DNA from: Stieleria mannarensis
GTDB taxonomy: Bacteria > Planctomycetota > Planctomycetia > Pirellulales > Pirellulaceae
Direction: 5' to 3'
NCBI RefSeq assembly: GCF_014154935.1
Contig: NZ_JACEHH010000003.1
Span: 124,001-188,000, forward strand
DNA: 64,000 bases
Positions 53,365 to 64,000 of this stretch are shown piece after piece; the first letter of the stretch is position 1; every line of letters begins with the position of its first letter. A program made the position numbers and the translations under genes. The notes under the pieces are model-generated. The model was not told the DNA's origin and made no database searches. It worked only from the letters and a program-made list of their open reading frames with translations.

Positions 53365-55809
53365 TTGAATTCAAGAACAGAAGCCAACGTTTTTTTGCGC
53401 CGTGGTTGGCGGTGCTTTTGTTATGCCTTGACCGTAGCTGCTGGATGGGGCTCGGGGGGGATGGCACTCGCGTCCGAAACCGACGCCCGATCGACCAGCG
53501 CGGCGTCGATGGTCAGCGGGTTTGATCGCTTTGCCCGCCACCGGGAACTGCCCGAGAGCGTGGCCGGTTCGTTGTTGATCAGCGAGCTCAGTTGCGTCGC
53601 CTGTCACGCCGCGGACGACCCGTGGCTTGAGCCCAAACGCGGGCCACGGCTGAGCGGTGCCGGGATTCGGTTGCAGCCGCAATGGATCAGGGCGTACCTG
53701 GCCAACCCGTCGGCCGCGAAGCCCACCACGACCATGCCGCACGCTTTGGCGCTAGTTCCCGATTCGCAGCGTGACGCAGCGATCGACGCGTTGGTCGCAT
53801 TTCTGGGATCGCAGCAACAACCGTTTCCGGTCATCAAAGCCGGCGGAGCGCTGCCGGTGATTCATGAATTCTGGAAACGCGGCGATGTCGATCGCGGCAA
53901 CAAACTCTATCACACCGTCGGTTGTGTCGCCTGCCATGACCCCGATCCGGACTATGAAACGGTAGAATCCAAACCCTCAGCGATCGATGAATTGCTCGAA
54001 CAGTTGGATCCCGAAGAGATCGAAGACCTGGGGTTGGCCAGCGAAGCGAGGCGCGTTGATTCGGTGCCGCACAGCGAATTGCCGGACAAGTATTCGCTGC
54101 GGTCGTTGACGATGATGCTGTTGGATCCGACAAAAACACGTCCCAGTGCGCGGATGCCTTCGTTGCGACTCTCCCCGCTCGAAGCGGCCGATATCGCCTC
54201 CTATCTGCTTCGCGATCAAGCGTCGCGGTCGACCGAGATCGATCCCACGGGTGCGTCACAGGAATTGATCGAGACTGGACGCGAGCTGTTCGTTCGGCTG
54301 AGCTGTGTTGCCTGCCATGATGCAACCGGTGTCCAGCGTGTTGCGGTTGGACGACCGTTGCGAGACTTAAATCCCGCCGCTGCGGCCAGCTGTCTCGATG
54401 CCCCCGTCGGTCAAATGGCTCGATACACGTTGGATGATGAGCAGCGTTCGGCCATCCTCGCTCGGCTTGGCGATCACGACATCGCGTCGCCAACCGCCGC
54501 GGCAGATGTCGATTATCGGATGCTACAACTGAATTGCTACGGTTGCCATCGACGTGACGACCGTGGCGGTGTCGGACGCTATCGCAAGGCGTACTTCGAG
54601 ACCGTCGGACACGTGGATTTGGGTGACGAAGGCAAACTGCCGCCGACGCTGGGAGGGGTGGGGCGAAAGTTAACGCCGAAAGCACTCGCCGCGGTATTCT
54701 ATCCGAAAACCCCTTCGCATCGCCCCTTCATGACCGCTCGAATGCCCTCCTATTCCAGTGAAACCGTCAGCCCGTTGATCGCCGGCTTTCCCATTGCCGA
54801 CCGCAGTGACAACCCTGACGCGATGGATCTATTGCCACCGGATGAAGCGATGGCCCAAGCCGGACGCGATCTGATCAACACCGGGTGCGTCGGATGTCAC
54901 TCGTTTCGCGGTGAAAGTCTGCCGGGCGTGGTGGGGATCGACTTGGCCGGTACCACCAATCGCATCGAACCGAAGTGGTTTTATGAGTTCGTGCTCAATC
55001 CCAGTGCGGTCAAAAAGCGGACGCGGATGCCGACGTTCTTCCCCGACGGAAAGAGCAACCGCCCTGAATTGCTCGGCGGCGACGTGCAACGCCAGATTTC
55101 AGCGATCTGGGCTTACTTGAAGTTTCTGGACAAACAACCGCTGCCGGAGAAGATCGAAACCGTGCGTTCGGCGAACTATGAATTGTTGCCGCGTGAGAAA
55201 CCGATTGTGTTGCGGACGTTCATGCAACAAGCCGGAACGCATGCCATCGCGGTCGGGTTTCCCCAAGGCATTCACTACGCCTTCGATGCCGAACGCGTGC
55301 GGTTGGCCGTGGGCTGGAAACAACGTTTCTTGGACGCCCGTGGAACTTGGTTCGAACGGTTCACGCCACCGGCGGATCCGCTGGGCGACGCTCTGGTCCA
55401 AATGCCGACCCAGCCGCTTTTCGTTCACGGTGATGACTTAGGCGGCTCCCCCGCGTATCGGTTCGGCGGCTACCGGTTGGATGACGCGGGTGTGCCAACG
55501 TTCTTGTACGATGTCGATGGTGTCCGTGTCGAAGATCGCATCGAAGCCGTTGACCACAAAACACTCAAACGAACCGTCACGATGGGCGGCAAAGCGACCG
55601 GCAAACCACTTGCTTTGCGGGTTCATTCCGCCAAGCGTTTGCAATCCCGCGGGCGATCCGGGTTTACCGACGACCAAGGGTTGATGATCCGGTTGCGCGA
55701 GGAAGTGGCGCAGTACGCCGCGCTGATCCAGACCGATCAGCAGACGCACTGGCAACTCCCACTTGAGAACATCAAATCTAGTCCTGTTGTCTTGGAGTAC
55801 CGTTGGTGA
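53365..55809 (+). CDS. Exported pentahaem-type cytochrome c protein
   Basis: 814 residues from TTG 53365, preceded by AGGGA 8 bp upstream; the N-terminus has a hydrophobic export segment ending ...GGMALASE. Five CxxCH motifs: CVACH at ~76, CVACH ~190, CVACH ~315, CYGCH ~392, CVGCH ~512. The C-terminal ~200 residues lack haem motifs and hold a beta-rich domain (HYAFDAERVRLAVGWKQRF). It probably passes electrons in the periplasm from a dehydrogenase; the next gene, overlapping by 4 bp, encodes a beta-propeller dehydrogenase-like protein, a likely partner. Confidence 0.88.
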   Translation: MNSRTEANVFLRRGWRCFCYALTVAAGWGSGGMALASETDARSTSAASMVSGFDRFARHRELPESVAGSLLISELSCVACHAADDPWLEPKRGPRLSGAGIRLQPQWIRAYLANPSAAKPTTTMPHALALVPDSQRDAAIDALVAFLGSQQQPFPVIKAGGALPVIHEFWKRGDVDRGNKLYHTVGCVACHDPDPDYETVESKPSAIDELLEQLDPEEIEDLGLASEARRVDSVPHSELPDKYSLRSLTMMLLDPTKTRPSARMPSLRLSPLEAADIASYLLRDQASRSTEIDPTGASQELIETGRELFVRLSCVACHDATGVQRVAVGRPLRDLNPAAAASCLDAPVGQMARYTLDDEQRSAILARLGDHDIASPTAAADVDYRMLQLNCYGCHRRDDRGGVGRYRKAYFETVGHVDLGDEGKLPPTLGGVGRKLTPKALAAVFYPKTPSHRPFMTARMPSYSSETVSPLIAGFPIADRSDNPDAMDLLPPDEAMAQAGRDLINTGCVGCHSFRGESLPGVVGIDLAGTTNRIEPKWFYEFVLNPSAVKKRTRMPTFFPDGKSNRPELLGGDVQRQISAIWAYLKFLDKQPLPEKIETVRSANYELLPREKPIVLRTFMQQAGTHAIAVGFPQGIHYAFDAERVRLAVGWKQRFLDARGTWFERFTPPADPLGDALVQMPTQPLFVHGDDLGGSPAYRFGGYRLDDAGVPTFLYDVDGVRVEDRIEAVDHKTLKRTVTMGGKATGKPLALRVHSAKRLQSRGRSGFTDDQGLMIRLREEVAQYAALIQTDQQTHWQLPLENIKSSPVVLEYRW

Positions 55810-57353
55810 TTCGAGTTCTGATCCTGGCCTTGTTGGCGTGCACGCCTCCCGCCAAACAGCTGCGAGGCGGCGAAGACGAGTATTACCGGCTGATCGATGT
55901 CTCGGTCGCCAAAGCGGCCACGGATTCCCGGTCCAAGAACTGGAAACCTGCGCCCGACGGATTGGCATTGGAAGTCGGCGGGCTCGCGTTTTTGCCGGAT
56001 TCGCGATTGGCCGTCGCGATTCGCAAGGGCGAAGTCTGGCTCCTGGACGGCGTGTACGACGATCCGCCCAGCAACGTCACTTACAAGAAATTCGCCGGCG
56101 CGCTGCACGAACCTTTGGGCTTGCTGTATCACAACGGCGACTTGTACACGACCCAGCGGAGCGAATTGACGCGGCTTCGCGATGTCGATGGCGACGACGT
56201 CGCCGATGAATACCTGACCGCAGCGAAAGGTTGGGGCGTCACCGGACATTATCACGAATATGCCTACGGTCCCAAGCTCGATGGCGATGGAAACCTCTGG
56301 ATCACGCTGAACATCGGGTTGGGGCTCAAAGACGATCAACTACAACGGGTCGTCCCCAACCCCGCATTGGGCTATCGCCAAGGTCGCTGGCGTGGTTGGG
56401 GCATGAAAGTGACTCCGGCGGGCGACCTGGTGCCGGTCTGTGCCGGCATGCGTTCACCCTCTGGACTCGGAGCCAACGCCGCCGGCGACATGTTCTACAC
56501 CGACCAACAGGGCAATTGGGTGGCGACCAATTCTCTGCACCACATGCGGCCCGGCGTCTTTTTCCACCATGCCGAAGCGTTGGCGTCAATGAATCAACCG
56601 GGATCGACGATCAAAGGTGTCGAAAAGATCCCCAGCGGACTGCCGCTCCCCCAAGCCCTGAAACAATTCAACGCGTTGCGTCCTCCGGCGGTTTGGTTTC
56701 CCTACAAAAAGATGGGGCAATCCACCACCGACATCATGCTGGACCATAGCGGCGGTGCGTTCGGCCCGTTCGCCGGTCAATTGTTCATCGGTGAATTCAC
56801 CCAGGCCGGCGTCAACCGCGTCTATCTGGAATTGGTCGACGGGGAATACCAGGGTGCCTGCTTTCCGTTCCGCCTGGGGTTCGCGTCGGCCGTATTGAGA
56901 ATGACGCAGGGCGCCGATGGCAGCATGTTCGTCGGATTGACCAATCGCGGATGGAGCAGTTTGGGGCGAGCCAGCTATGGGTTGCAGCGGTTGATTTGGA
57001 CCGGGAAAACACCGTTCGAAATCAAAGAGATGCGGGCCATGCCTGACGGGTTCGAGCTGACGTATACGTTGCCGGTTGATCCGGTGTCGGCCGGCGATGT
57101 GAATTCCTATCGGATGAGCAGTTACACCTACCTTTATCACGCAACCTATGGCAGCGACGAGATTCAAACGAAGACTCCGTCGATCGTCGCCGCCGAAGTG
57201 TCCGAAGATCGGATGCGCGTGCGACTGCGGATCGAAGGCCTGCGGCCCTTCTTCGTGCACGAGCTGAACGCCCCGGGCGTTCGCGACGCAATCGGACAGC
57301 CGCTGTTGCATTCCGAAGCCTACTACACGCTGAACCGGATCCCCTCAAAATAG
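55806..57353 (+). CDS. Beta-propeller dehydrogenase-like protein
   Basis: 515 residues from GTG 55806, overlapping the cytochrome stop (GTGA). Short hydrophobic export segment (VLILALLACTPP). Repeated blade-like segments (GLAFLPDSRLAVAIRKGEVW, HEPLGLLYHNGDLYTTQRSE, LRDVDGDDVADEYLTAAKGW, FGPFAGQLFIGEFTQAGVNR) match the glucose/sorbosone-dehydrogenase-like propellers fused or paired with cytochromes in planctomycetes. Likely oxidises a sugar-type substrate and delivers electrons to the pentahaem cytochrome; cofactor and substrate are not visible. Confidence 0.82.
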   Translation: MIRVLILALLACTPPAKQLRGGEDEYYRLIDVSVAKAATDSRSKNWKPAPDGLALEVGGLAFLPDSRLAVAIRKGEVWLLDGVYDDPPSNVTYKKFAGALHEPLGLLYHNGDLYTTQRSELTRLRDVDGDDVADEYLTAAKGWGVTGHYHEYAYGPKLDGDGNLWITLNIGLGLKDDQLQRVVPNPALGYRQGRWRGWGMKVTPAGDLVPVCAGMRSPSGLGANAAGDMFYTDQQGNWVATNSLHHMRPGVFFHHAEALASMNQPGSTIKGVEKIPSGLPLPQALKQFNALRPPAVWFPYKKMGQSTTDIMLDHSGGAFGPFAGQLFIGEFTQAGVNRVYLELVDGEYQGACFPFRLGFASAVLRMTQGADGSMFVGLTNRGWSSLGRASYGLQRLIWTGKTPFEIKEMRAMPDGFELTYTLPVDPVSAGDVNSYRMSSYTYLYHATYGSDEIQTKTPSIVAAEVSEDRMRVRLRIEGLRPFFVHELNAPGVRDAIGQPLLHSEAYYTLNRIPSK

Positions 57354-57365
57354 CCCGACTGATCT

Positions 57366-57393
57366 GGCGTTTCATCAGCAACTGGGAAACGCC
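57366..57393 (+). terminator. Stem-loop after the dehydrogenase-like gene
   Basis: GGCGTTTC (57366-57373) pairs perfectly with GAAACGCC (57386-57393), 12-base loop, 13 bp after the stop and before a convergent gene. It is followed by a C-run rather than a T-run. Confidence 0.45.
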
Positions 57394-57532
57394 CCCCCTG
57401 TCGCGGAAGCCGCCAAGGCTTTCGATTCCCGCCTCCGAAATACTACCAGCCCCAGAAAAGACGCGACTAAGAACGACGAGCAAAAACGGATTGCAATACA
57501 TTCGCATTTGTGGTGCAACGACGATTGTTCAG

Positions 57533-58030
57533 TCATCGCGTGCATTCTTGCCACCGCCGTTGAATCGATGCACGTATGTCGTCCGTTAACCTCAGGTGCA
57601 TTTGAACGTCATCCAGCCCCTTGGCGATACCATCGGGCATGTGTGACTGCGTGGTGAAGCCGAACCGTTGAAAAAAGCCCGCGGTCAGCTGAGACGTCCC
57701 GAGCCGTACGAATTTGGAATTCGTCTCACTGACAATCTTGTACAGGCGGGCCAAGAGCAGGAATTCTCCGATGTGTCGTCGATGTTGGCGCGCGTCGACC
57801 ATTCCCCAACAAAGGTCTGCGGTGTCACTTCCGGAACGAATCCCGAAACCTCCACATCCGAGAAGGGCCGCTTCCGACACGACGACGAAGTAGGGGCAGC
57901 CGGATGTATCAATGAACTGCAAGAAGTCGTTGAATTCGTCCTCATGAAAAAATCGCGGCACGTTTGTCCGAAAGACGGCCGTGCACACGTCGCGGTCAGT
58001 GGGACGATAGTTGCGGAATTGTAGATGCAT
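57533..58030 (-). CDS. GNAT-like acetyltransferase
   Basis: 165 residues from ATG 58030; an upstream start at 58066 adds 12 unlikely residues. MHLQFRNYRPTDRDVCTAVF starts like a GNAT domain; the acetyl-CoA motif is a weak variant DARQHRRHIGEFLLLARLY, and the end FFQRFGFTTQSHM is typical. Substrate unknown. Confidence 0.75.
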   Translation of the reverse strand: MHLQFRNYRPTDRDVCTAVFRTNVPRFFHEDEFNDFLQFIDTSGCPYFVVVSEAALLGCGGFGIRSGSDTADLCWGMVDARQHRRHIGEFLLLARLYKIVSETNSKFVRLGTSQLTAGFFQRFGFTTQSHMPDGIAKGLDDVQMHLRLTDDIRASIQRRWQECTR

Positions 58031-58105
58031 CGTTCGCTCGTCAGGTGGGGCGGTCACAGGACTCAAACGCCCGAGGTTTCCTAGTTGAAAACCGCACGCG
58101 ATCGG

Positions 58106-58471
58106 TCAAGGCGGGACCTGGTCACCGTCGTTCGACACGTCGATCGCCGAATGCCCGCGTGGCGATTCGTCGATCACCGTGTCCTTCCACATTGGAATCT
58201 GCTGTCGGTAGGCGGCTCGGCCGATCATGTGGGCAGCCACCGGAGTGGTCACGAACAGGAAGCCGATGATCAGGATCGCGACCGTCGTGGTTTCCATGTT
58301 GGCCAAACCCACCGCCGCCGACAGCACCGTGCAACCGACTCCCAGTGTCGCGCTCTTGGTCGCGCCGTGCATCCGCGTGTACAGGTCGGGCATTCGGACG
58401 ACCGCGATCGCGGCCAACAACGCAAAGCAGGTGCCGGTGATCAGCAACAAGACCGTGACGAGATCACTCAT
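58106..58471 (-). CDS. mrpG: Na+/H+ antiporter subunit MrpG
   Basis: 121 residues from ATG 58471, overlapping mrpF by 4 bp. Three hydrophobic helices with the family segments [19 protein letters not shown] and [18 protein letters not shown]. Small membrane subunit of the Mrp complex; last gene of the operon. Confidence 0.93.
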   Translation of the reverse strand: MSDLVTVLLLITGTCFALLAAIAVVRMPDLYTRMHGATKSATLGVGCTVLSAAVGLANMETTTVAILIIGFLFVTTPVAAHMIGRAAYRQQIPMWKDTVIDESPRGHSAIDVSNDGDQVPP

Positions 58472-58797
58472 TTGTTCGGGCCCCTCTGAAGATACCAGCA
58501 AAAGCCGATCGTTCCGATAAAGTTGAACAACGCGGCCACCATCGCGACTCGCAGAAAAATCGCGTCGCCGGTCTCAATCGCACTGACCGCGATCAACCCC
58601 ACCAACAACGTCGCGACCAGATCCAACGCGACCACGCGGTCGGGAAAGGTGGGCCCGAGCACCACCCTCAAAAATGCCAGCCCCACGGCGATCACAAACA
58701 GGAACATCGAAACACGCGCCGTCGCGTTCACCCACGACTCGGAGGCGAGTAGCGGCATGATCGATGTCAGATCCGTCAAAAGAAGAAAGGAATTCAT
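58468..58797 (-). CDS. mrpF: Na+/H+ antiporter subunit MrpF
   Basis: 109 residues, three helices, with [20 protein letters not shown], the MrpF hallmark. Overlaps both mrpE and mrpG by 4 bp. Required for full antiport in the Mrp complex. Confidence 0.93.
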   Translation of the reverse strand: MNSFLLLTDLTSIMPLLASESWVNATARVSMFLFVIAVGLAFLRVVLGPTFPDRVVALDLVATLLVGLIAVSAIETGDAIFLRVAMVAALFNFIGTIGFCWYLQRGPNK

Positions 58798-59267
58798 CGA
58801 AGCAACTCCAGCAGGCGCCGTTCAAAGCCCTGCTTGATCGAGTCGCGAACTTTGTCCGGGCTATCAACGAACATCGCATGCACGTACAGCGTCCGCCGGT
58901 CTTCGGACACGTCCAGGCTGAGTGTCCCGGGAGTCAAGGTGATCAGGTTGGCCAGAAACGTGATCTCCTGGTCTGTCTTCGCGTCCAGCGGCACAGCAAC
59001 GATCCCCGGATGCATGTACAGATGAGGCGTGATGACGTCGTAGGCGACACGCAGGTTCGACAACACGAGTTGCCAAAGAAAGAATCCGGCGAATCGAATC
59101 GCGATCGGCAGTCGCCGGAAATAGCGAGTGGGCGTCATCAAAGGTTGGGCGCACCACAACACGCAATAGCCCAGGATGAATCCGACCACCAAGCTGAGCA
59201 GCGAGATTTGACCGCTGGCCAAGGCCCAGACCAGTGACAAAAGAATGTTGAACAAAAAGTGCGTCAT
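58794..59267 (-). CDS. mrpE: Na+/H+ antiporter subunit MrpE
   Basis: 157 residues with two N-terminal helices and the conserved [21 protein letters not shown] segment of MrpE. Starts 3 bp after mrpD and overlaps mrpF by 4 bp. Confidence 0.93.
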   Translation of the reverse strand: MTHFLFNILLSLVWALASGQISLLSLVVGFILGYCVLWCAQPLMTPTRYFRRLPIAIRFAGFFLWQLVLSNLRVAYDVITPHLYMHPGIVAVPLDAKTDQEITFLANLITLTPGTLSLDVSEDRRTLYVHAMFVDSPDKVRDSIKQGFERRLLELLR

Positions 59268-59270
59268 GGA

Positions 59271-60893
59271 TCAATCTTCGTCTCGTAGTGATGTCGGAGG
59301 TCCGTTCAGCGTCGATGGGTTGCGGTTCGTGGGGATCTGCTCATTCAGCTTGCCCTGCCGGTCGAGATCGCCCTCTGCCGCCAAACGGTCGGGCAACACG
59401 GCGTCGATGTACGCGTCGGGATCAAGCAATTGTTCTGCCGCGGCGTAGGAAACTTTCATCACCGGCCCTGCCAGCACACCGATCCCCACCGTGATGGTCA
59501 CCAACAACACGATCGGCGCGAACAGGGCAATGCGTCCTCGGCGTGAGTCGTGCCGTGCGGGGAGCGACGCCCTCGCTTCCTGCGGCGCCGGCTTCCAAAA
59601 CGCTTCGGCCCAGATCTTTGTCATCGAAAACAAGGTCATCAGACTAACGACCAGAGCCGCGATAATGATCGCGTACCGTTCTGTTTCCAATCCGCCGCGG
59701 ACCAGCGTCAGTTTGGCAAAAAAACCGGACAACGGCGGAATCCCGGCCAGCGACATCGCCGACAGAAAAAACAAGATAGCCAGCACCGGCATGGATCGTT
59801 GCAACCCACCGATCTCGGAAAGCCGTCCGCTCCCAAAACGGCGTTCGGCAATCCCGCCGATCAAAAACAGGTTCGTTTTAACAACAATGTGGTGAATGAT
59901 GTAGAAGACCGAACCGGCAAGTGCCAGCGGTGTGAACAAAGCCAGTCCCATCAGCATGTAACCGATCTGACTGACGATATGAAACGACAGGATGCGGCGG
60001 ATCTCGCTTTGAGCCATCGCCCCCAAAACACCCGTCACCATGGTCAGCCCCGCGATCAGCAACAACAGATTGTGCGTGAACGCCAAATCGGTCACGAACA
60101 ATAACGTGAAGGCGCGAATCAGCGAGTACACCCCGACTTTCGTCAGCAATCCCGCAAAGATCGCCGAGACGGCGACCGGCGGCGTGTGGTACGACGCGGG
60201 CAACCAGAAGAACAGCGGAAAGACGGCCGCTTTGGTTCCAAACGCAATCACGAACAGCATTGCCAACACCGTGACGATGCCTTCATCTGGAAAGCTCCGT
60301 AGTTTCACCGCCAGGTCCGCCATGTTCAACGTTCCGGTCGCCGCATAGATCACACCGATGGCCGCCAAAAAGGCCGCCGAGGAGATCAGGTTCAACGCGA
60401 CATACTTGATCGCCCCTTCCAGCTGGCCGCGTTCTCCGCCCAGGGTCAGCAGCACGAAGGAAGCGATTAACATCACTTCGAACCAGACATACAGGTTGAA
60501 CAGGTCACCGGTCAAAAACGCTCCGCAGACCCCCATCAGCAACAAGTGAATCAACGGAAAAAAACCGTAGTCGACGCGGCGATCATCGATCGTTGCCAAG
60601 GAGTACAGCGTCACCGCAAACAGGACCACTCCCGCCAGCATCACCATGATCGAACTCAATCGATCGGCGACCAGCGTGATGCCGAACGGCGCCGGCCAAC
60701 GTCCGACCTGTAACACCAGGATTTCGTCGCGATCGACCAGCCACATCAGCGCCGCGGCCGAGAAGAACAGCAGCACTGATCCGGCCAACCCGAGCCATTT
60801 CTGCGCAGCAATCGACTTCCACGCCAGCAACGAGATCGCCATCGTCGCTAGCGGGATCGCGATCGGCAGAATCACGGCGATCGATGGATTCAC
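59271..60893 (-). CDS. mrpD: Na+/H+ antiporter subunit MrpD
   Basis: 540 residues from GTG 60893, overlapping mrpC by 4 bp. About 14 membrane helices, homologous to the proton-pumping subunits of complex I (NuoM/N-like), with conserved segments [35 protein letters not shown] and [18 protein letters not shown] carrying the key Glu and Lys residues. Transports protons in the Mrp complex. It ends in a charged cytoplasmic tail. Confidence 0.95.
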   Translation of the reverse strand: MNPSIAVILPIAIPLATMAISLLAWKSIAAQKWLGLAGSVLLFFSAAALMWLVDRDEILVLQVGRWPAPFGITLVADRLSSIMVMLAGVVLFAVTLYSLATIDDRRVDYGFFPLIHLLLMGVCGAFLTGDLFNLYVWFEVMLIASFVLLTLGGERGQLEGAIKYVALNLISSAAFLAAIGVIYAATGTLNMADLAVKLRSFPDEGIVTVLAMLFVIAFGTKAAVFPLFFWLPASYHTPPVAVSAIFAGLLTKVGVYSLIRAFTLLFVTDLAFTHNLLLLIAGLTMVTGVLGAMAQSEIRRILSFHIVSQIGYMLMGLALFTPLALAGSVFYIIHHIVVKTNLFLIGGIAERRFGSGRLSEIGGLQRSMPVLAILFFLSAMSLAGIPPLSGFFAKLTLVRGGLETERYAIIIAALVVSLMTLFSMTKIWAEAFWKPAPQEARASLPARHDSRRGRIALFAPIVLLVTITVGIGVLAGPVMKVSYAAAEQLLDPDAYIDAVLPDRLAAEGDLDRQGKLNEQIPTNRNPSTLNGPPTSLRDED

Positions 60894-61237
60894 GTGTCGG
60901 TCGCCTTCAATTGGTCCAGGTCATCGGTGCCCAAGGTTTGGTAGGTGCGGTAAATCAAAACGAGCGCGAACGCCAACACCGCAAAGCTGATCACGATGGC
61001 GGTTAGTATAAGCGCTTGGGGCAAGGGATCGGCGATCTCCGTGATCGGTTGCGATTGACCGTTCGGCACCACCGGCACACGGCCGCGCACGATTCCGCCC
61101 GCGGTGAAAATCAGCAGATTGGCGGCGTGGCTGAGCAGACCAAGCCCGATCAACAGCTTGACGACGCTGCGCCGCATCATCATGTAGATGCCCGCCGCAT
61201 ACAAACCGCCGACGGTGATGGCCAATGCAATGTCCAT
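60890..61237 (-). CDS. mrpC: Na+/H+ antiporter subunit MrpC
   Basis: 115 residues, NuoK-like, three helices with [18 protein letters not shown] and [18 protein letters not shown], both diagnostic. Overlaps mrpD by 4 bp and follows mrpB after 6 bp. Confidence 0.95.
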   Translation of the reverse strand: MDIALAITVGGLYAAGIYMMMRRSVVKLLIGLGLLSHAANLLIFTAGGIVRGRVPVVPNGQSQPITEIADPLPQALILTAIVISFAVLAFALVLIYRTYQTLGTDDLDQLKATDT

Positions 61238-61243
61238 GAGCGG

Positions 61244-61659
61244 CTACTCTTCAAGAAGGGAAAAAACGAACACCAGTGACACTCCGGTCACCACGCAATA
61301 GACCCCCAGGTCGAACAGCAACGGGGTGCCGAGATGAACCTTTCCCAGGCCGCTGCTCGTGATGTTGATCCACAGACCCGTCAAAAAGGGGCGGCCGATC
61401 GCCAAGGGAGCGAGGCCGCAACAAAGTGCCAGCAAAAGTCCCGAACCGATCAACACTCGCGGCGACACACGCAACACCCGGCGGGCGGCCGCGACATCGT
61501 GTGTCATCGCATACAGGGCAATCGCGCCGCTGGCCACCAACCCACCGACGAATCCGCCTCCGGGTTCGTTGTGGCCGCGTAAGAACAGAAACACCGATGA
61601 GAGCAACAGCAGGGGGAACAGAAATCGAATCGCCGTCCTTAGGATCACAGAGTCCATCG

Positions 61660-61663
<4 letters not shown>
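61244..61663 (-). CDS. mrpB: Na+/H+ antiporter subunit MrpB
   Basis: 139 residues from GTG 61663, overlapping mrpA by 4 bp (an ATG two codons later is possible). Four helices and the MrpB signature [18 protein letters not shown], then [16 protein letters not shown] near the end. Confidence 0.95.

Positions 61664-64000
<2,337 letters not shown>

Overview
The window looks like chromosomal DNA of a marine planctomycete of the Pirellulaceae (Rhodopirellula-like). This rests on gene content: four DUF1559 prepilin-type proteins, a DUF1592/DUF1552 pair, Planctomycete-type multi-CxxCH cytochromes, a CxPSR sulfatase, a Tat-exported Gfo/Idh/MocA oxidoreductase, a giant secreted protein with an LERR-type N-terminus and a C-terminal dockerin, and many short dispersed intergenic repeats. 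No rRNA, tRNA, CRISPR array, prophage or intact IS element was found. Taxon and most functions are inferred from motif reading only.

Layout. 1-6.4 kb (minus): a tightly overlapped operon with DUF58 protein, transglutaminase-like membrane protein, MoxR ATPase, His-rich lipoprotein and a UPF0718-type permease that leaves the window. 6.4-9.6 kb: a Cys/His-rich small protein, a GNAT acetyltransferase, csaA, a DUF1569 protein and an RND-efflux remnant between two copies of a dispersed repeat. 9.6-12.5 kb: a three-gene NAD salvage operon pncB-nrtR-pncA with a promoter overlapped by a 21-bp palindrome that is a good NrtR operator candidate. 12.5-18.2 kb: a frameshifted EF-hand gene, hemP-tonB, a divergent TonB-dependent receptor (probable haem/iron uptake) and an ECF42-like sigma factor. 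18.2-24.0 kb: a 1750-residue secreted dockerin protein bracketed by the same 13-14-bp repeat arrays.

24.1-28.5 kb is the most interesting block: csrA, a PDZ protein, two small proteins and groES-groEL. Every transcription unit has a -24/-12 (sigma-54) promoter candidate, near-perfect for csrA and groES, and the 118-aa gene and groES share a divergent control region with palindromes. This suggests one sigma-54-controlled stress module joining chaperonin and CsrA.

28.7-36.6 kb: a DUF1559 gene and a divergent operon for a reduced type II secretion/pseudopilus machine (one PulE-like ATPase, three GspF-like membrane proteins, several pseudopilins, one more DUF1559 protein). 36.8-47.1 kb (mostly minus): HEAT-like repeat protein, oxidoreductase, a decayed dockerin fragment, lnt, a small secreted protein, DUF1559, an XRE-type regulator with a possible NTF2-like tail, sulfatase, zinc ribbon and msrA. 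47.3-57.4 kb (plus): DUF1592 and DUF1552 proteins, a DUF5060/DUF4038 glycosidase-like protein, a five-CxxCH cytochrome and a beta-propeller dehydrogenase-like protein. 57.5-64 kb (minus): a GNAT gene and the seven-gene Mrp Na+/H+ antiporter operon mrpABCDEFG, with mrpA cut by the window end.
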